From an uncultured Kiritimatiellota bacterium (GTDB lineage Bacteria; Verrucomicrobiota; Kiritimatiellia; RFP12; UBA1067), in contig CAKTYZ010000013.1 in NCBI GenBank assembly GCA_934635225.1, positions 48,021-112,020 of the forward strand: a DNA stretch of 64,000 nt, in the 5' to 3' direction. Positions 34,504-43,084 of this stretch are shown here, piece by piece. Position 1 is the stretch's first letter; each line of letters starts with the position of its first letter. Made by a program: the position numbers and the translations under genes. Under the pieces are notes generated by a model. It made no database searches and had not been told where the DNA came from. It saw nothing but the letters and a program-made list of their open reading frames with translations.

Positions 34504-37049
34504 GGTGTCTGTTCCTCCTGACTGAAGAGATCGGGGTCGTCCGCCAGCGTGACGTCAGCCTCGTCCGCAGCAGCCGTCTGTTCGTCGATCGCAGAATCTG
34601 CCGAGACTGCGGAATCGACGTCGTTTCCGTTGAAGATGGCGAGCAGTTCCTCTTGCGACATGATGATCTGCCTCGGCCCCATCCCCTGTGGTTCCGAGAC
34701 GATGCCGCGCTGGGTCAGCATGTCGAGAATCTTTGCCGCGTGGTTGTAGCCCCAGCCCATTTGGCGCTGGAAGTGCGATGTCGAGGCGCGCTTCGTGTTG
34801 ATGACGCATTCGACAGCCTTCTTGAAGTCGTCCGCCGCCGCGTCGGCCTTGACTTGCGCACGTGCTTCGGCAGCGGCTTCCTTGGCTTCCTGCGCCTCTT
34901 CGGCGGGATCGGCGAAGAGGTCTTCCTCGGCTTCCTTGATCGTCGAGAGCTTCTTGGTGAAACGGTCGTCGAACTGCACGGTCGAGTGCTCTTCGATGAA
35001 CTTGACGATGCGCCCGATTTCGGGGTCGCTGATCCACGCGCCCTGTGCACGGATCAGAAGGCCCTCCTTCGACTTGAAAAGCATGTCGCCCTTGCCGATC
35101 AGGTTTTCGGCCCCGCCCGTGTCGAGAATCGTGCGCGAGTCGATGCCCGTCGCCGTCTTGAAGGCGACGCGCCCCGGGATGTTCGCCTTGATCGCGCCCG
35201 TGATGATGCGCGCGTCTGGGCGCTGGGTCGCAAGGATGAGGTGGATGCCCGCCGCGCGCGCCTTGGCCGTCAGGCGGGCGATGTGGGGTGAGACCTCCTT
35301 CGAGCATTGCGACATGAGGTCTGCGACTTCGTCGATGATGATGACGATGTAGGGGACGGCCTTCGGCATGTCGCTGCCGACGGCGGTGTCGTTGCCGAAC
35401 ATGTCCGTCTGCGTGAAGCTCGGCCGGTGGTTGAAGTCGTAGATGTTCCGGACCTTCGCACGGGCGAAGAGCTTCAGGCGCTTCTCCATCTCCGCAACGG
35501 CCCACTTGAGCGAAAAGACGACCTTCTGGTTTTCGGTGATGATCGGCACGATCAGATGCGGCAGGGAGACGTAGTTCGTGAACTCGACGGACTTTGGGTC
35601 CACCATGATGAGCTTGAGCTGTTCGGGCGTCTTCGTCATGAGAAGTCCGTTGATGAGCGAGTTGAGGCAGACGGACTTGCCTTGGCCCGTTGCGCCGGCG
35701 ACGAGCATGTGCGGCATGGACGCGAGGTCGGCGACGAGCTCGTGCCCTGCGGCATCTTTGCCGAAGAGAAGGGGAAGCTCGCCCTTGCAGGAACGCCACG
35801 CGTCCGACTCGATGACTTCACGGAAGGAGATGCCGGCGGGTTTGCGGTTCGGCACCTCGATGCCGATTGACTCCTCACCGGGAATCGGCGCCTCGATGCG
35901 CAGGGATTTCGCGTGCAGGGCGCCCATGAGATTGTCGGAGATGTTCGTGACGGCCGAATAGCGGATGCCCGGCGCAAGATTTAGCGCGTATTTCGTGACG
36001 ACGGGCCCCTGCACCGTATAGGCGAGCGTCGCGTCGATGCCGAAGATCTTCAGCGTATTGATGAGTCGTGACGTCATCTCTTCGACATCGCCGTGGTCGG
36101 CGGACGACTTCTTGAGCGGGTCAAGGAGCGAGAGTGGCGGCAGCAGATAAGGACCCTTGTCTTCGGCTGCGGCGGGCTCGGGTTCGGCTGCGGCGGACGG
36201 ACGGCGCGCCGCAGGGGCTTGTGGCGGAAGGGCGCGTTCGGCGTGCCCACCGTGCTTCGCCTCCCATTTGGCGAGCTTGGCCGCCTCCTTCTCGGCGCGA
36301 CGCGCTTCCTTGGCGGCGATCTTCTCCTGGCGGATGCGCTCCTTCTCTTCGGCGCGCTGGCGTTTCACCGCATCCTTCGCTTGCAGCGCGGCAAGGTAGC
36401 TGTCCTCTTCGGGTCCAATCGCGCGGGAAGAGGGGGCCATGCTTTCCTTTTTGCCCTTCCTCCTCTCGCAGCCGACGGCCCAGCGAAAGATGGCCGAGAA
36501 GAAGTCCGCGAGATTCCGCACGCCGACGGCGCCGACGAGCGCAAGGGCCATGAAGATGACGACGAGGACGGCGGAGCCGAAGTCGCTCAGGAGCGGCGAG
36601 AGGAATCGCGTCATGATGAGATAGCCGAGCACGCCGCCCGCGTCCGGAATGTTGATGTGAGCGGCGAGCGCCGAGATTCCGTTGGCGTGCGTGCCGAGAA
36701 CCTGGAACAGGCAGGAGACGGAGGTGAGGAACGCCGTAAACCAGATCTCGCGCCTCCCAGGACGCATGTGTTGGCCCCGGATGAGGCAGAGCGCGGCGAT
36801 GACGCAGACGACCGGAACGATCCAAATCGCGAGGCCGAAGATCAGGTAGCCATAGTAGGCGAAACCGTCCCCGAGCGCGCCGATCCAGTTGTGGGAAGGC
36901 GTCGGCGGGACGTTCAGCGCACGAATCGCCCGCCAGTCGTAGGTCAAAAGCGCCGCCAGCGGGAAGAGCGCGAGCGGAAAGAGGAGCCAGGCGACGACGT
37001 TGCGCCGCGTGTCCGCGTTGTCAGTCTTTCTGGGAGATGGGTCGGTCAT
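34500..37049 (-). CDS. ftsK: DNA translocase FtsK/SpoIIIE
   Basis: The protein is 849 aa. The N-terminal membrane domain has about four helices (residues 20-180), followed by a Lys/Glu/Ala-rich linker at 195-310. The motor has Walker A GATGQGKS at 452-459 and Walker B IIIDEVADLM near 570. The C-terminal winged helix (gamma domain, SHFQRQMGWGYNHAAKILDM) binds oriented DNA motifs. It pumps chromosome ends and dimers through the closing septum and activates XerCD recombination; a Xer-type recombinase gene lies at 46166. The short linker compared with E. coli is normal outside proteobacteria. It overlaps the CdaR-like stub upstream by 29 bp and rodZ downstream by 4 bp. Confidence 0.95.
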   Translation of the reverse strand: MTDPSPRKTDNADTRRNVVAWLLFPLALFPLAALLTYDWRAIRALNVPPTPSHNWIGALGDGFAYYGYLIFGLAIWIVPVVCVIAALCLIRGQHMRPGRREIWFTAFLTSVSCLFQVLGTHANGISALAAHINIPDAGGVLGYLIMTRFLSPLLSDFGSAVLVVIFMALALVGAVGVRNLADFFSAIFRWAVGCERRKGKKESMAPSSRAIGPEEDSYLAALQAKDAVKRQRAEEKERIRQEKIAAKEARRAEKEAAKLAKWEAKHGGHAERALPPQAPAARRPSAAAEPEPAAAEDKGPYLLPPLSLLDPLKKSSADHGDVEEMTSRLINTLKIFGIDATLAYTVQGPVVTKYALNLAPGIRYSAVTNISDNLMGALHAKSLRIEAPIPGEESIGIEVPNRKPAGISFREVIESDAWRSCKGELPLLFGKDAAGHELVADLASMPHMLVAGATGQGKSVCLNSLINGLLMTKTPEQLKLIMVDPKSVEFTNYVSLPHLIVPIITENQKVVFSLKWAVAEMEKRLKLFARAKVRNIYDFNHRPSFTQTDMFGNDTAVGSDMPKAVPYIVIIIDEVADLMSQCSKEVSPHIARLTAKARAAGIHLILATQRPDARIITGAIKANIPGRVAFKTATGIDSRTILDTGGAENLIGKGDMLFKSKEGLLIRAQGAWISDPEIGRIVKFIEEHSTVQFDDRFTKKLSTIKEAEEDLFADPAEEAQEAKEAAAEARAQVKADAAADDFKKAVECVINTKRASTSHFQRQMGWGYNHAAKILDMLTQRGIVSEPQGMGPRQIIMSQEELLAIFNGNDVDSAVSADSAIDEQTAAADEADVTLADDPDLFSQEEQTP

Positions 37050-37173
37050 GGATGGTTGGCGTCGGGCTTCCTCCGTTTGAGGAGCTTTGCTTGACGGCGT
37101 GGTAGAGAACGATCGCGAGGATGAGGGCCAGGATCTTGAGACCCCAGTTCTCCGTCATAAAGTCAAGGCTCAT
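37021..37173 (-). CDS. 50-residue CdaR/YbbR-like stub with one membrane helix
   Basis: The protein is only 50 aa. It begins MSLDFMTENWGLKILALILA and continues IVLYHAVK, the typical N-terminal anchor of CdaR/YbbR proteins (a conserved N-W-x-L-K-I-L-A-L followed by one helix). The rest is a short polar tail, with no YbbR domain. It starts in an ATGA overlap with cdaA and runs 29 bp into ftsK. In Firmicutes cdaA is followed by cdaR, whose product regulates the cyclase; here the gene position is kept while the extracellular part is gone. It could be a minimal membrane regulator or a decayed gene. Its short length lowers confidence. Confidence 0.55.
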   Translation of the reverse strand: MSLDFMTENWGLKILALILAIVLYHAVKQSSSNGGSPTPTIHDRPISQKD

Positions 37174-37991
37174 GAGCGGACTCCTTTCGGAAGGATCTTT
37201 TGGAGGCGGCCGAGCAGGCGGTTGACCTTGCGGTCGCGGAACATGGCTTTTGACAGCCAGCGCACGAGGAACGGAAGGCATGTGGCGTCGCCTGCATACC
37301 GGACGAGACGCCCGTTGTGCGCAATGGAGACATGGCCCGACTCCTCGGAAACGACGACGACAAGGGCGTCCGTCTCGACGGAGAGCCCGATGGCGGCGCG
37401 GTGACGCATGCCGCTGACAGGGAGGTCGGGATTGTCGGAGACGGGAAAGACGCAGTGCGCCGCAGAGACGCGTCCGTCGCGGATTGTGATACCGCCGTCG
37501 TGGAGCGGGAGAGGCGGCGTGAAGATGCAGGTGAGGAGCTCACGCGAGAACGTGGCGTTGAGGGGCACACCGGTTTCCTCGTAGCTGCGCAGGCTGATGC
37601 CGCGCTCGAAGGCGATCAGCGCACCCGTCTTTTGGGCCGCGAGACGAAGGATCGTTTCGGCGATGTATTCGGGCGTCGCAGAGCCGTCGGGGCTGTACTT
37701 GCGCTTTTCAAGCGATCCCAGCGCGCCGACCTGACTGAGGATTCGGCGGATTTCGGGCTGGAAGATGACGACCGTCGAGATCGCGAGATAGACCAGGAGA
37801 CTCCGCAGAATGACGGAGAGGACGTCGAAGTGGAAGACGAAGGTGAACAGGGTCAGCGTTGCGGCGAGAATCCCCACGCCCATGAGGACCTGGCCGAAGC
37901 GCGAGCCGCGCGCGCGCTTCAGAATCGCGTAGATGACGACATAGAGAATCGCAATTTGCGCGATTGCCGACGGATCGACCCAGTTAGCCAT
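37170..37991 (-). CDS. cdaA: Diadenylate cyclase CdaA (c-di-AMP synthase)
   Basis: The protein is 273 aa. Three N-terminal membrane helices lie at about residues 10-77. The DAC domain has LPLHDGGI (DGG at 165-167) and GMRHRAAIG (RHRAA at 196-200), the nucleotide-binding motifs of the DisA_N/DAC family. It makes cyclic di-AMP, which in other bacteria controls potassium and osmolyte transport and envelope homeostasis. It overlaps ftsH by 8 bp and the CdaR-like stub by 4 bp, so c-di-AMP synthesis would be co-expressed with a membrane protease and the division motor. Length and motifs are normal for CdaA. The call is robust. Confidence 0.93.
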   Translation of the reverse strand: MANWVDPSAIAQIAILYVVIYAILKRARGSRFGQVLMGVGILAATLTLFTFVFHFDVLSVILRSLLVYLAISTVVIFQPEIRRILSQVGALGSLEKRKYSPDGSATPEYIAETILRLAAQKTGALIAFERGISLRSYEETGVPLNATFSRELLTCIFTPPLPLHDGGITIRDGRVSAAHCVFPVSDNPDLPVSGMRHRAAIGLSVETDALVVVVSEESGHVSIAHNGRLVRYAGDATCLPFLVRWLSKAMFRDRKVNRLLGRLQKILPKGVRS

Positions 37992-39831
37992 TCAACAGCG
38001 CCTCCACGTCTCGTCCGTCCATTGTCTCCTTCTCGATCAGCGTCTTTGCGAGAAGTTCGAGCTTGTCACGGTTTTCGCCGATGATGCGCTTCGCTTCGGC
38101 GTAGGCCTCGTCGATGAGACGCTTTACCTCCGCGTCGATTTCGCGCGAGGTCTCTTCACTGAATGCGGGCGGCAGGTCGCCGTTTGCGAACTGCGAGGGT
38201 TCCATGAACGCCTGAAAGCCGAACTTCTCGCTCATGCCGTACTTGCAGATCATCTCTCGCGCGATCTGCGTCGCCTGCGCGATGTCCTGCGCCGCGCCTG
38301 TCGAGACGTCGCCCGTGAAGAGCTCTTCTGCGATGCGTCCGCCGCAGCAGAGGCGCATCTCCGCGAGGAAGTACTTCTTCGTGTGGTTGAGGACGTCCTT
38401 CTCGGGAAGGGCCATCGTCGCGCCCAGCGCACGGCCGCGCGGGATGATCGTCACCTTGTGGAGCGGGTCCGTGTCGGGCAGGAGGACTTGCAGAAGCGCG
38501 TGGCCCGCCTCGTGCCAGGCCGTCGTCTCGCGCTCCCGTTGCGAGTAGCCCGCCGACTTGCGTTCGCGGCCCCAGATGACCTTGTCGCGTGCCTCGTCGA
38601 GGGTTTCCATGTCCACGCCGTCGAGTTTCTTGCGCACGGCGAGAAGCGCAGCCTCGTTCAGAAGGTTCGCGAGATCCGCGCCCGAGAAGCCGGGCGTTCC
38701 GCGCGCGACGCGGTCGAGGTCGGCGTCCTTGGCGAAAGTGATTCGCTTGCCGTGGAGTTCGAGGATTTCCTTCCGGCCCTTGAGGGTCGGCAGCTCCACG
38801 ACGACCTGCCGGTCGAAGCGCCCGGGGCGCAGAAGGGCGTTGTCGAGCGTGTCGGGACGGTTTGTCGCGGCAATCACGATCACGCCTTCGTTTGCGTCGA
38901 AGCCGTCCATCTCGACGAGCATCGTGTTGAGCGTCTGCTCGTAGGCGTGGTTACCGCCGAGGGCGCTCGCGCCCGTGCGCTTCTGGCCGATGGAGTCGAT
39001 TTCGTCGATGAAGACGATGCAGGGCGCGCGCTTTTTCGCCTCGTTGAAGACGTCGCGCATGCGGCTCGCGCCGACGCCGACGAACATCTCCTCGAAGTCG
39101 CTGCCGCTCATCGCGAAGAAGGGCACCTTCGCTTCGCCTGCGATGGCCTTCGCGAGCAGCGTCTTGCCCGTGCCGGGCGGCCCGACGAGCAGGACGCCCT
39201 TGGGGATGCGCCCGCCGAGCTTCTTGAACGCGCTCGGGTCTTTCAGGAACGAGACGATCTCCTCGACCTCCTCCTTCGCCTCGTCCACGCCCGCGACGTC
39301 GGCGAACGTGATTTTGTTGGCCTTGTCCTCCTTGCCGGTCAGGATCTTCGCCTTCGACTTGCCGAAGCCGAACATTCCGCCCCCGCCGCCGCTGACGCGC
39401 CGGTAGAAGACCCAGTAAAAGAGGAACATGACGCCGAAGAAGACAAGCGTCTGGATGATGAACGGCGAGAAGGGGCTTTTGCGTTCCTTCACGACGACTT
39501 TGTGGCTCCCTTCAAGGAGGTCACGCATGATCGCCTCGTTCTCGCCGGGGACGAGCGGCACGCGGTAGCGATATCGCTTCGGTGCGCCCTTGTCGTCAAG
39601 GTCGTCCGTCTCGGCTTCGCCGGCCAGGAACGTCGCGCCCTCGTCACGGTCCACGACGCGCGTGATGGGTTCGACAAGCTTGCCCTGCTCCATCGTCTGG
39701 TAGAATTCGAGAAGCGAGAGCTCTTTCGTCGCCTCGGGGTTCGGATTGGTCTTGTACGCCACGAAAAACGCGACCGCGACAAGCGCGATTACGAGCCACG
39801 AGCGCCAAGCCTGATTCGTCTGATTTGCCAT
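37984..39831 (-). CDS. ftsH: ATP-dependent zinc metalloprotease FtsH
   Basis: The protein is 615 aa. The ATG at 39831 is preferred to an upstream in-frame codon because the protein then begins just before the first helix (residues 11-27) and because TATAAT lies 7 nt before it. A second helix lies at about 124-141. The AAA module has Walker A GPPGTGKT (217-224) and Walker B IVFIDEID (272-279). The protease motif HEAGH is at 440-444. FtsH degrades misassembled membrane proteins and regulatory substrates. It is the first gene of a five-gene overlapping operon. The length fits the family. The mRNA is probably leaderless. Confidence 0.96.
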   Translation of the reverse strand: MANQTNQAWRSWLVIALVAVAFFVAYKTNPNPEATKELSLLEFYQTMEQGKLVEPITRVVDRDEGATFLAGEAETDDLDDKGAPKRYRYRVPLVPGENEAIMRDLLEGSHKVVVKERKSPFSPFIIQTLVFFGVMFLFYWVFYRRVSGGGGGMFGFGKSKAKILTGKEDKANKITFADVAGVDEAKEEVEEIVSFLKDPSAFKKLGGRIPKGVLLVGPPGTGKTLLAKAIAGEAKVPFFAMSGSDFEEMFVGVGASRMRDVFNEAKKRAPCIVFIDEIDSIGQKRTGASALGGNHAYEQTLNTMLVEMDGFDANEGVIVIAATNRPDTLDNALLRPGRFDRQVVVELPTLKGRKEILELHGKRITFAKDADLDRVARGTPGFSGADLANLLNEAALLAVRKKLDGVDMETLDEARDKVIWGRERKSAGYSQRERETTAWHEAGHALLQVLLPDTDPLHKVTIIPRGRALGATMALPEKDVLNHTKKYFLAEMRLCCGGRIAEELFTGDVSTGAAQDIAQATQIAREMICKYGMSEKFGFQAFMEPSQFANGDLPPAFSEETSREIDAEVKRLIDEAYAEAKRIIGENRDKLELLAKTLIEKETMDGRDVEALLNG

Positions 39832-39837
39832 AACGGA

Positions 39838-39851
39838 AATTATACCAAAAA
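39838..39851 (-). promoter_or_regulatory. Extended -10 promoter of ftsH (leaderless)
   Basis: On the minus strand this reads TTTTTGGTATAATT. TATAAT (plus-strand 39839-39844) is followed by exactly 7 nt and then the ATG, so transcription would begin at or next to the start codon. It forms a 14-bp inverted repeat with the pilT promoter at 39934-39947. Confidence 0.7.
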
Positions 39852-39933
39852 CACGCGTGCATTTGCGCACCAAAGGCATCCGTCGTCTCCGTTGCCTGCG
39901 CAAACGGCGCTTGCGGTGGAAGTGCGCTTGCTC

Positions 39934-39947
39934 TTTTTGGTATAATT
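39934..39947 (+). promoter_or_regulatory. Extended -10 promoter of pilT
   Basis: The sequence TTTTTGGTATAATT is identical to the divergent ftsH element in inverted orientation. TATAAT is at 39941-39946; the ATG at 39972 follows a normal leader with a GAGGAG SD at about 39958-39963. No convincing -35 is seen. Confidence 0.65.
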
Positions 39948-39971
39948 GCGGGCAAAAGAGGAGAAGACACT

Positions 39972-41072
39972 ATGGACATCCACATTGAAGACTTGCTTCA
40001 GGCCACGATTGACGAGGGGGCTTCCGACCTCCACATCCGCGCGCACATGCCGCCGAAACTTCGCGTTCACGGCGAACTCCTGCCGATCGCGGACGAGGAA
40101 CTGACCGAGGAGGACTCCTATGAGCTCTGCAAGGAGATGGTCGCGCGGTCAAGCGATCCGAACAAGATGGAAGAGGTCGAGCGGAGCGGCGGCGCCGACT
40201 TCGCGCTCGCGCATCCGGACGGTACGCGTTTCCGTGTCTCGATCTTCAAGGAGCGCAAGCGCTATGGTGCGGTCCTGCGTCAGATTCCGAACACGCTCCT
40301 GACGATGGAACAGCTCGGGCTCCCGCCAGTCGTGAAGGAGCTGCTCTTCAAGCCTCGCGGCCTCATCCTCGTGACGGGCCCGACGGGTTCAGGCAAATCG
40401 ACCACGCTGGCGTCGATGCTGAACGTCATCAATCGGGAGCGCAACGTCCATATCATCACGATTGAAGACCCGATCGAGTTCTACCACGCGTCGCAGAACT
40501 CGCTCGTGACGCAGCGCGAAGTCGGTGACGACGTGCCGAGCTTCGCCGAGGCGATCCGCCGCGCGCTCCGTCAGGACCCGGATGTCATCCTTGTCGGCGA
40601 GATGCGTGACCTTGAGACGATTGCGGCGGCGATCACCGCCGCCGAGACGGGTCACCTCGTCTTCGGCACGCTCCACACGACGGGCGCGGCGGAGACGATT
40701 GACCGCATCGTCGACGCCTTCCCGATGAACCAGCAGTCGCAGATCCGAACGCAGCTTGCGGCGGGCATGCAAGCCGTCATCTCGCAGATTCTCCTGCCGA
40801 GGCTTGGCCCGGACGGACAGGTGCACGGACGCGTCGCCGCGTTTGAGATCATGACGACGACGGACGCGATCCGCAGCCGCATTCGCGACAACAAGACGAA
40901 CATGATCAAGTCCGACCTGCAGACGGGTGCGAAGTTCGGCATGCAGACGCTCGATTCGCACCTCACGCAGCTCTACAAGCAGGGGCTCATCGCTTACGAG
41001 GAACTCATCACGAAGTCGCAGGACCCCGATTCGATCGTCCAGAAACTCCGTGAAGAGGGCTACGGCGCGTAA
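39972..41072 (+). CDS. pilT: Type IV pilus retraction ATPase PilT
   Basis: The protein is 366 aa. An N-terminal PAS-like region (residues 1-95) leads to Walker A GPTGSGKST (136-144), the Asp box ITIEDPIEF (about 160-168), the Walker B-like DVILVGEMRD (about 207-216) and the His box TGHLVFGTLHT. The C-terminal helices with LIAYEEL and the terminal tail match PilT rather than PilB. PilT drives pilus disassembly for twitching motility and DNA uptake. No pilin or other pilus genes are in the window. The ABC ATPase gene follows after 6 nt. A GAGGAG SD precedes the start. Confidence 0.93.
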   Translation: MDIHIEDLLQATIDEGASDLHIRAHMPPKLRVHGELLPIADEELTEEDSYELCKEMVARSSDPNKMEEVERSGGADFALAHPDGTRFRVSIFKERKRYGAVLRQIPNTLLTMEQLGLPPVVKELLFKPRGLILVTGPTGSGKSTTLASMLNVINRERNVHIITIEDPIEFYHASQNSLVTQREVGDDVPSFAEAIRRALRQDPDVILVGEMRDLETIAAAITAAETGHLVFGTLHTTGAAETIDRIVDAFPMNQQSQIRTQLAAGMQAVISQILLPRLGPDGQVHGRVAAFEIMTTTDAIRSRIRDNKTNMIKSDLQTGAKFGMQTLDSHLTQLYKQGLIAYEELITKSQDPDSIVQKLREEGYGA

Positions 41073-41078
41073 GGGGCG

Positions 41079-41873
41079 ATGCTGCTTCGGGTCGAGGACC
41101 TTGCGGTCTCGTTTCGCGACGACGAGGGACGGGTGACGTCTGCGGCGCGAAACGTGAACCTCGCGCTGGATCGCGGCGAGGTCCTTGGACTCGTCGGCGA
41201 ATCGGGTTCGGGAAAGAGTTCCGTCGCCCTGTCGGTGCCGCGTCTCTTGCCGAGTCCGCCGGCTTTCTGGCCGAGGGGGCGGATCCTCTTTGACGGGCAC
41301 GACGTCCTTGCGATGCCGCTTTCCGAATTGCGGCGCATTCGCGGACGACGGATTGGCGTCGTCTTTCAGGACCCGATGGGCTCACTCTCGCCCCTGCACC
41401 GCATCGGCGACCAGCTGGTCGAGACCGTGCGGTTGCATGAGCCCGTCTCGCGGCGGGCGGCGCGTGCGCGTGCGCTCAGTTGGCTGGGCAAGGTCGGCAT
41501 ACCCGACCCGGAGACGCGTTCGAGGGCCTATCCGCACGAGCTTTCGGGCGGCATGCAGCAGCGCGTGATGATCGCGATGGCGCTCATGCTTGAGCCGGAC
41601 CTGCTGATCGCCGACGAGCCGACGACGGCGCTTGACGTCACGATTCAGGCGCAGGTCCTGCGTCTCATGAAGGAGCTTCACCGCGCGAATTCGGCGATAC
41701 TCCTCATCACGCACGACCTCGGCGTCGTCTCCCAGATGGCGACGAGGCTGGCGGTCATGAAGGCGGGCGAGGTCGTCGAGATGTCGGAGGACCCGGCGGC
41801 GTTCTTTCGTGCGCCGGCCCATCCCTACTCGCAGACGCTCGTGCGCGAAGCGAAGAGGATGGCCCTCGACTAA
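41079..41873 (+). CDS. Oligopeptide/dipeptide ABC transporter ATP-binding protein
   Basis: The protein is 264 aa. Walker A GESGSGKSS lies at 40-48, the Q-loop VFQDPMGSLSP at about 97, the signature LSGGMQQRVM at about 155, and Walker B LLIADEPTTALDV follows. The C-terminus has HPYSQTL, the remnant of the oligo_HPY tail of OppD/DppD, here shorter than in E. coli. It energises uptake of peptides or similar solutes. No permease or binding protein gene is adjacent; a matching DppC/OppC-type permease gene lies 17 kb away at 58452. It follows pilT by 6 nt and precedes uxuA. Confidence 0.85.
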   Translation: MLLRVEDLAVSFRDDEGRVTSAARNVNLALDRGEVLGLVGESGSGKSSVALSVPRLLPSPPAFWPRGRILFDGHDVLAMPLSELRRIRGRRIGVVFQDPMGSLSPLHRIGDQLVETVRLHEPVSRRAARARALSWLGKVGIPDPETRSRAYPHELSGGMQQRVMIAMALMLEPDLLIADEPTTALDVTIQAQVLRLMKELHRANSAILLITHDLGVVSQMATRLAVMKAGEVVEMSEDPAAFFRAPAHPYSQTLVREAKRMALD

Positions 41874-41911
41874 AAGGCTTTTCCACAGAACAACAATCAA
41901 GGAGAAAAGAA

Positions 41912-43084
41912 ATGAAACAAGGTTGGAGATGGTACGGACCGAAGGATGCGATTAGCCTTCGGAAGATTCGGCAGGCGGGCGTCACGGACGTCGTCGCGGC
42001 GCTTTACGGGCGCAAGCCTGGCGAGGTGTGGCCCGTCAAGGAGATCCGCGACCTTGCGGCGCAGGTCAAGGCCGAGGGCATGGTCTGGAGCGTCGTCGAG
42101 TCGGTCCCCGTCCATGAAGACATCAAGCGCCGCTCGGGCGACTGCCGCGTCTACATCGAGAACTACAAGAAGACGCTGAAGAACCTCGCGAAGTGCGGCA
42201 TCAAGACGGTCTGCTACAATTTCATGCCGATTCTGGATTGGACGCGGAGCGACCTCGCCTACGCCTTGCCCGACGGCTCGACATGCCTCGGCTACAACGA
42301 ATACGAAGTCGCCGCGTTCGACCTCTTCTCGCTGAAGCGTCCGGGCGCGGAGAAAGACTACGACGCGAAGACGAAGGCGCGCGCGAAGAGGCTGTGGGCG
42401 GGCTACAAGCCGGCTCAGCGCAAGCGCGTGGAGAAATCGATCCTGACGGGGCTTCCCGGCACGGTGGACGACCTCACGCCGCGCGAGTTCCTGCGTCAGC
42501 TCAGGACGTACGCCGGCATCGGCGACCGTGAGCTTCGCGAGAACATGTATGCGTTCCTCAACGAGATTTCGCCCGTCCTTGACGAATATGGCATCGACAT
42601 GTGCATTCATCCGGACGATCCGCCGCATCCGATCTTCGGGTTGCCGCGCATCCTCTCGACCGCGGCGGACATCCGCGAGATGGTGAAGCGCTGCCCATCG
42701 AAGCACGTCGGCCTCACGCTCTGCACGGGTTCCCTCGGCGGTTCGCTGGAGAACGATGAAGTCGCGATCTTCAAGGAGTTCGCCAAGCGCATCTTCTTCT
42801 GCCATTTCCGTAACCTCGAATATGAAGAGCCAGGCATCTTCCACGAGTCGCGCTGTCATCTCGTCGGCAAGACGGATTTGCCGGCCCTGATGATTGCGCT
42901 CCTGAAGGAGGAGAAGCGTCGCGGCAAGGGAATCGTCGTGCGCCCTGACCATGGGCGTCTGATGGAAATCGACAAGGGGCGCAACTGCTATTGCGGCTAT
43001 TCATATGGCGGGAGGCTCGTCGGGTTGGCTGAATTGCGCGGTCTTGAAATCGGTCTCAAATACGCCGGATTGGCCGGCCGCTGA
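41912..43084 (+). CDS. uxuA: D-mannonate dehydratase UxuA
   Basis: The protein is 390 aa, with AAGGAG before the ATG. It starts WRWYGPKDAISLRKIRQAGV, and VDDLTPREFLRQLRTYAGIG, CIHPDDPPHPIFGLPRILST and TLCTGSLGGS are UxuA signature blocks; the Cys and His residues in these blocks form the metal site. UxuA dehydrates D-mannonate to 2-keto-3-deoxygluconate in glucuronate degradation. Its presence agrees with uronate-containing glycans being degraded by the secreted enzymes in the window. Neither UxuB nor UxaC is adjacent. The stop overlaps the lolA-like ATG by one base. Confidence 0.93.
   Translation: MKQGWRWYGPKDAISLRKIRQAGVTDVVAALYGRKPGEVWPVKEIRDLAAQVKAEGMVWSVVESVPVHEDIKRRSGDCRVYIENYKKTLKNLAKCGIKTVCYNFMPILDWTRSDLAYALPDGSTCLGYNEYEVAAFDLFSLKRPGAEKDYDAKTKARAKRLWAGYKPAQRKRVEKSILTGLPGTVDDLTPREFLRQLRTYAGIGDRELRENMYAFLNEISPVLDEYGIDMCIHPDDPPHPIFGLPRILSTAADIREMVKRCPSKHVGLTLCTGSLGGSLENDEVAIFKEFAKRIFFCHFRNLEYEEPGIFHESRCHLVGKTDLPALMIALLKEEKRRGKGIVVRPDHGRLMEIDKGRNCYCGYSYGGRLVGLAELRGLEIGLKYAGLAGR

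Noticed and set aside
41870..41884. AAAAGGCTTTT after the ABC ATPase gene as an intrinsic terminator
   Set aside because: The stem is four A-T pairs with no GC-rich part, and the downstream uxuA gene is only 38 nt away.
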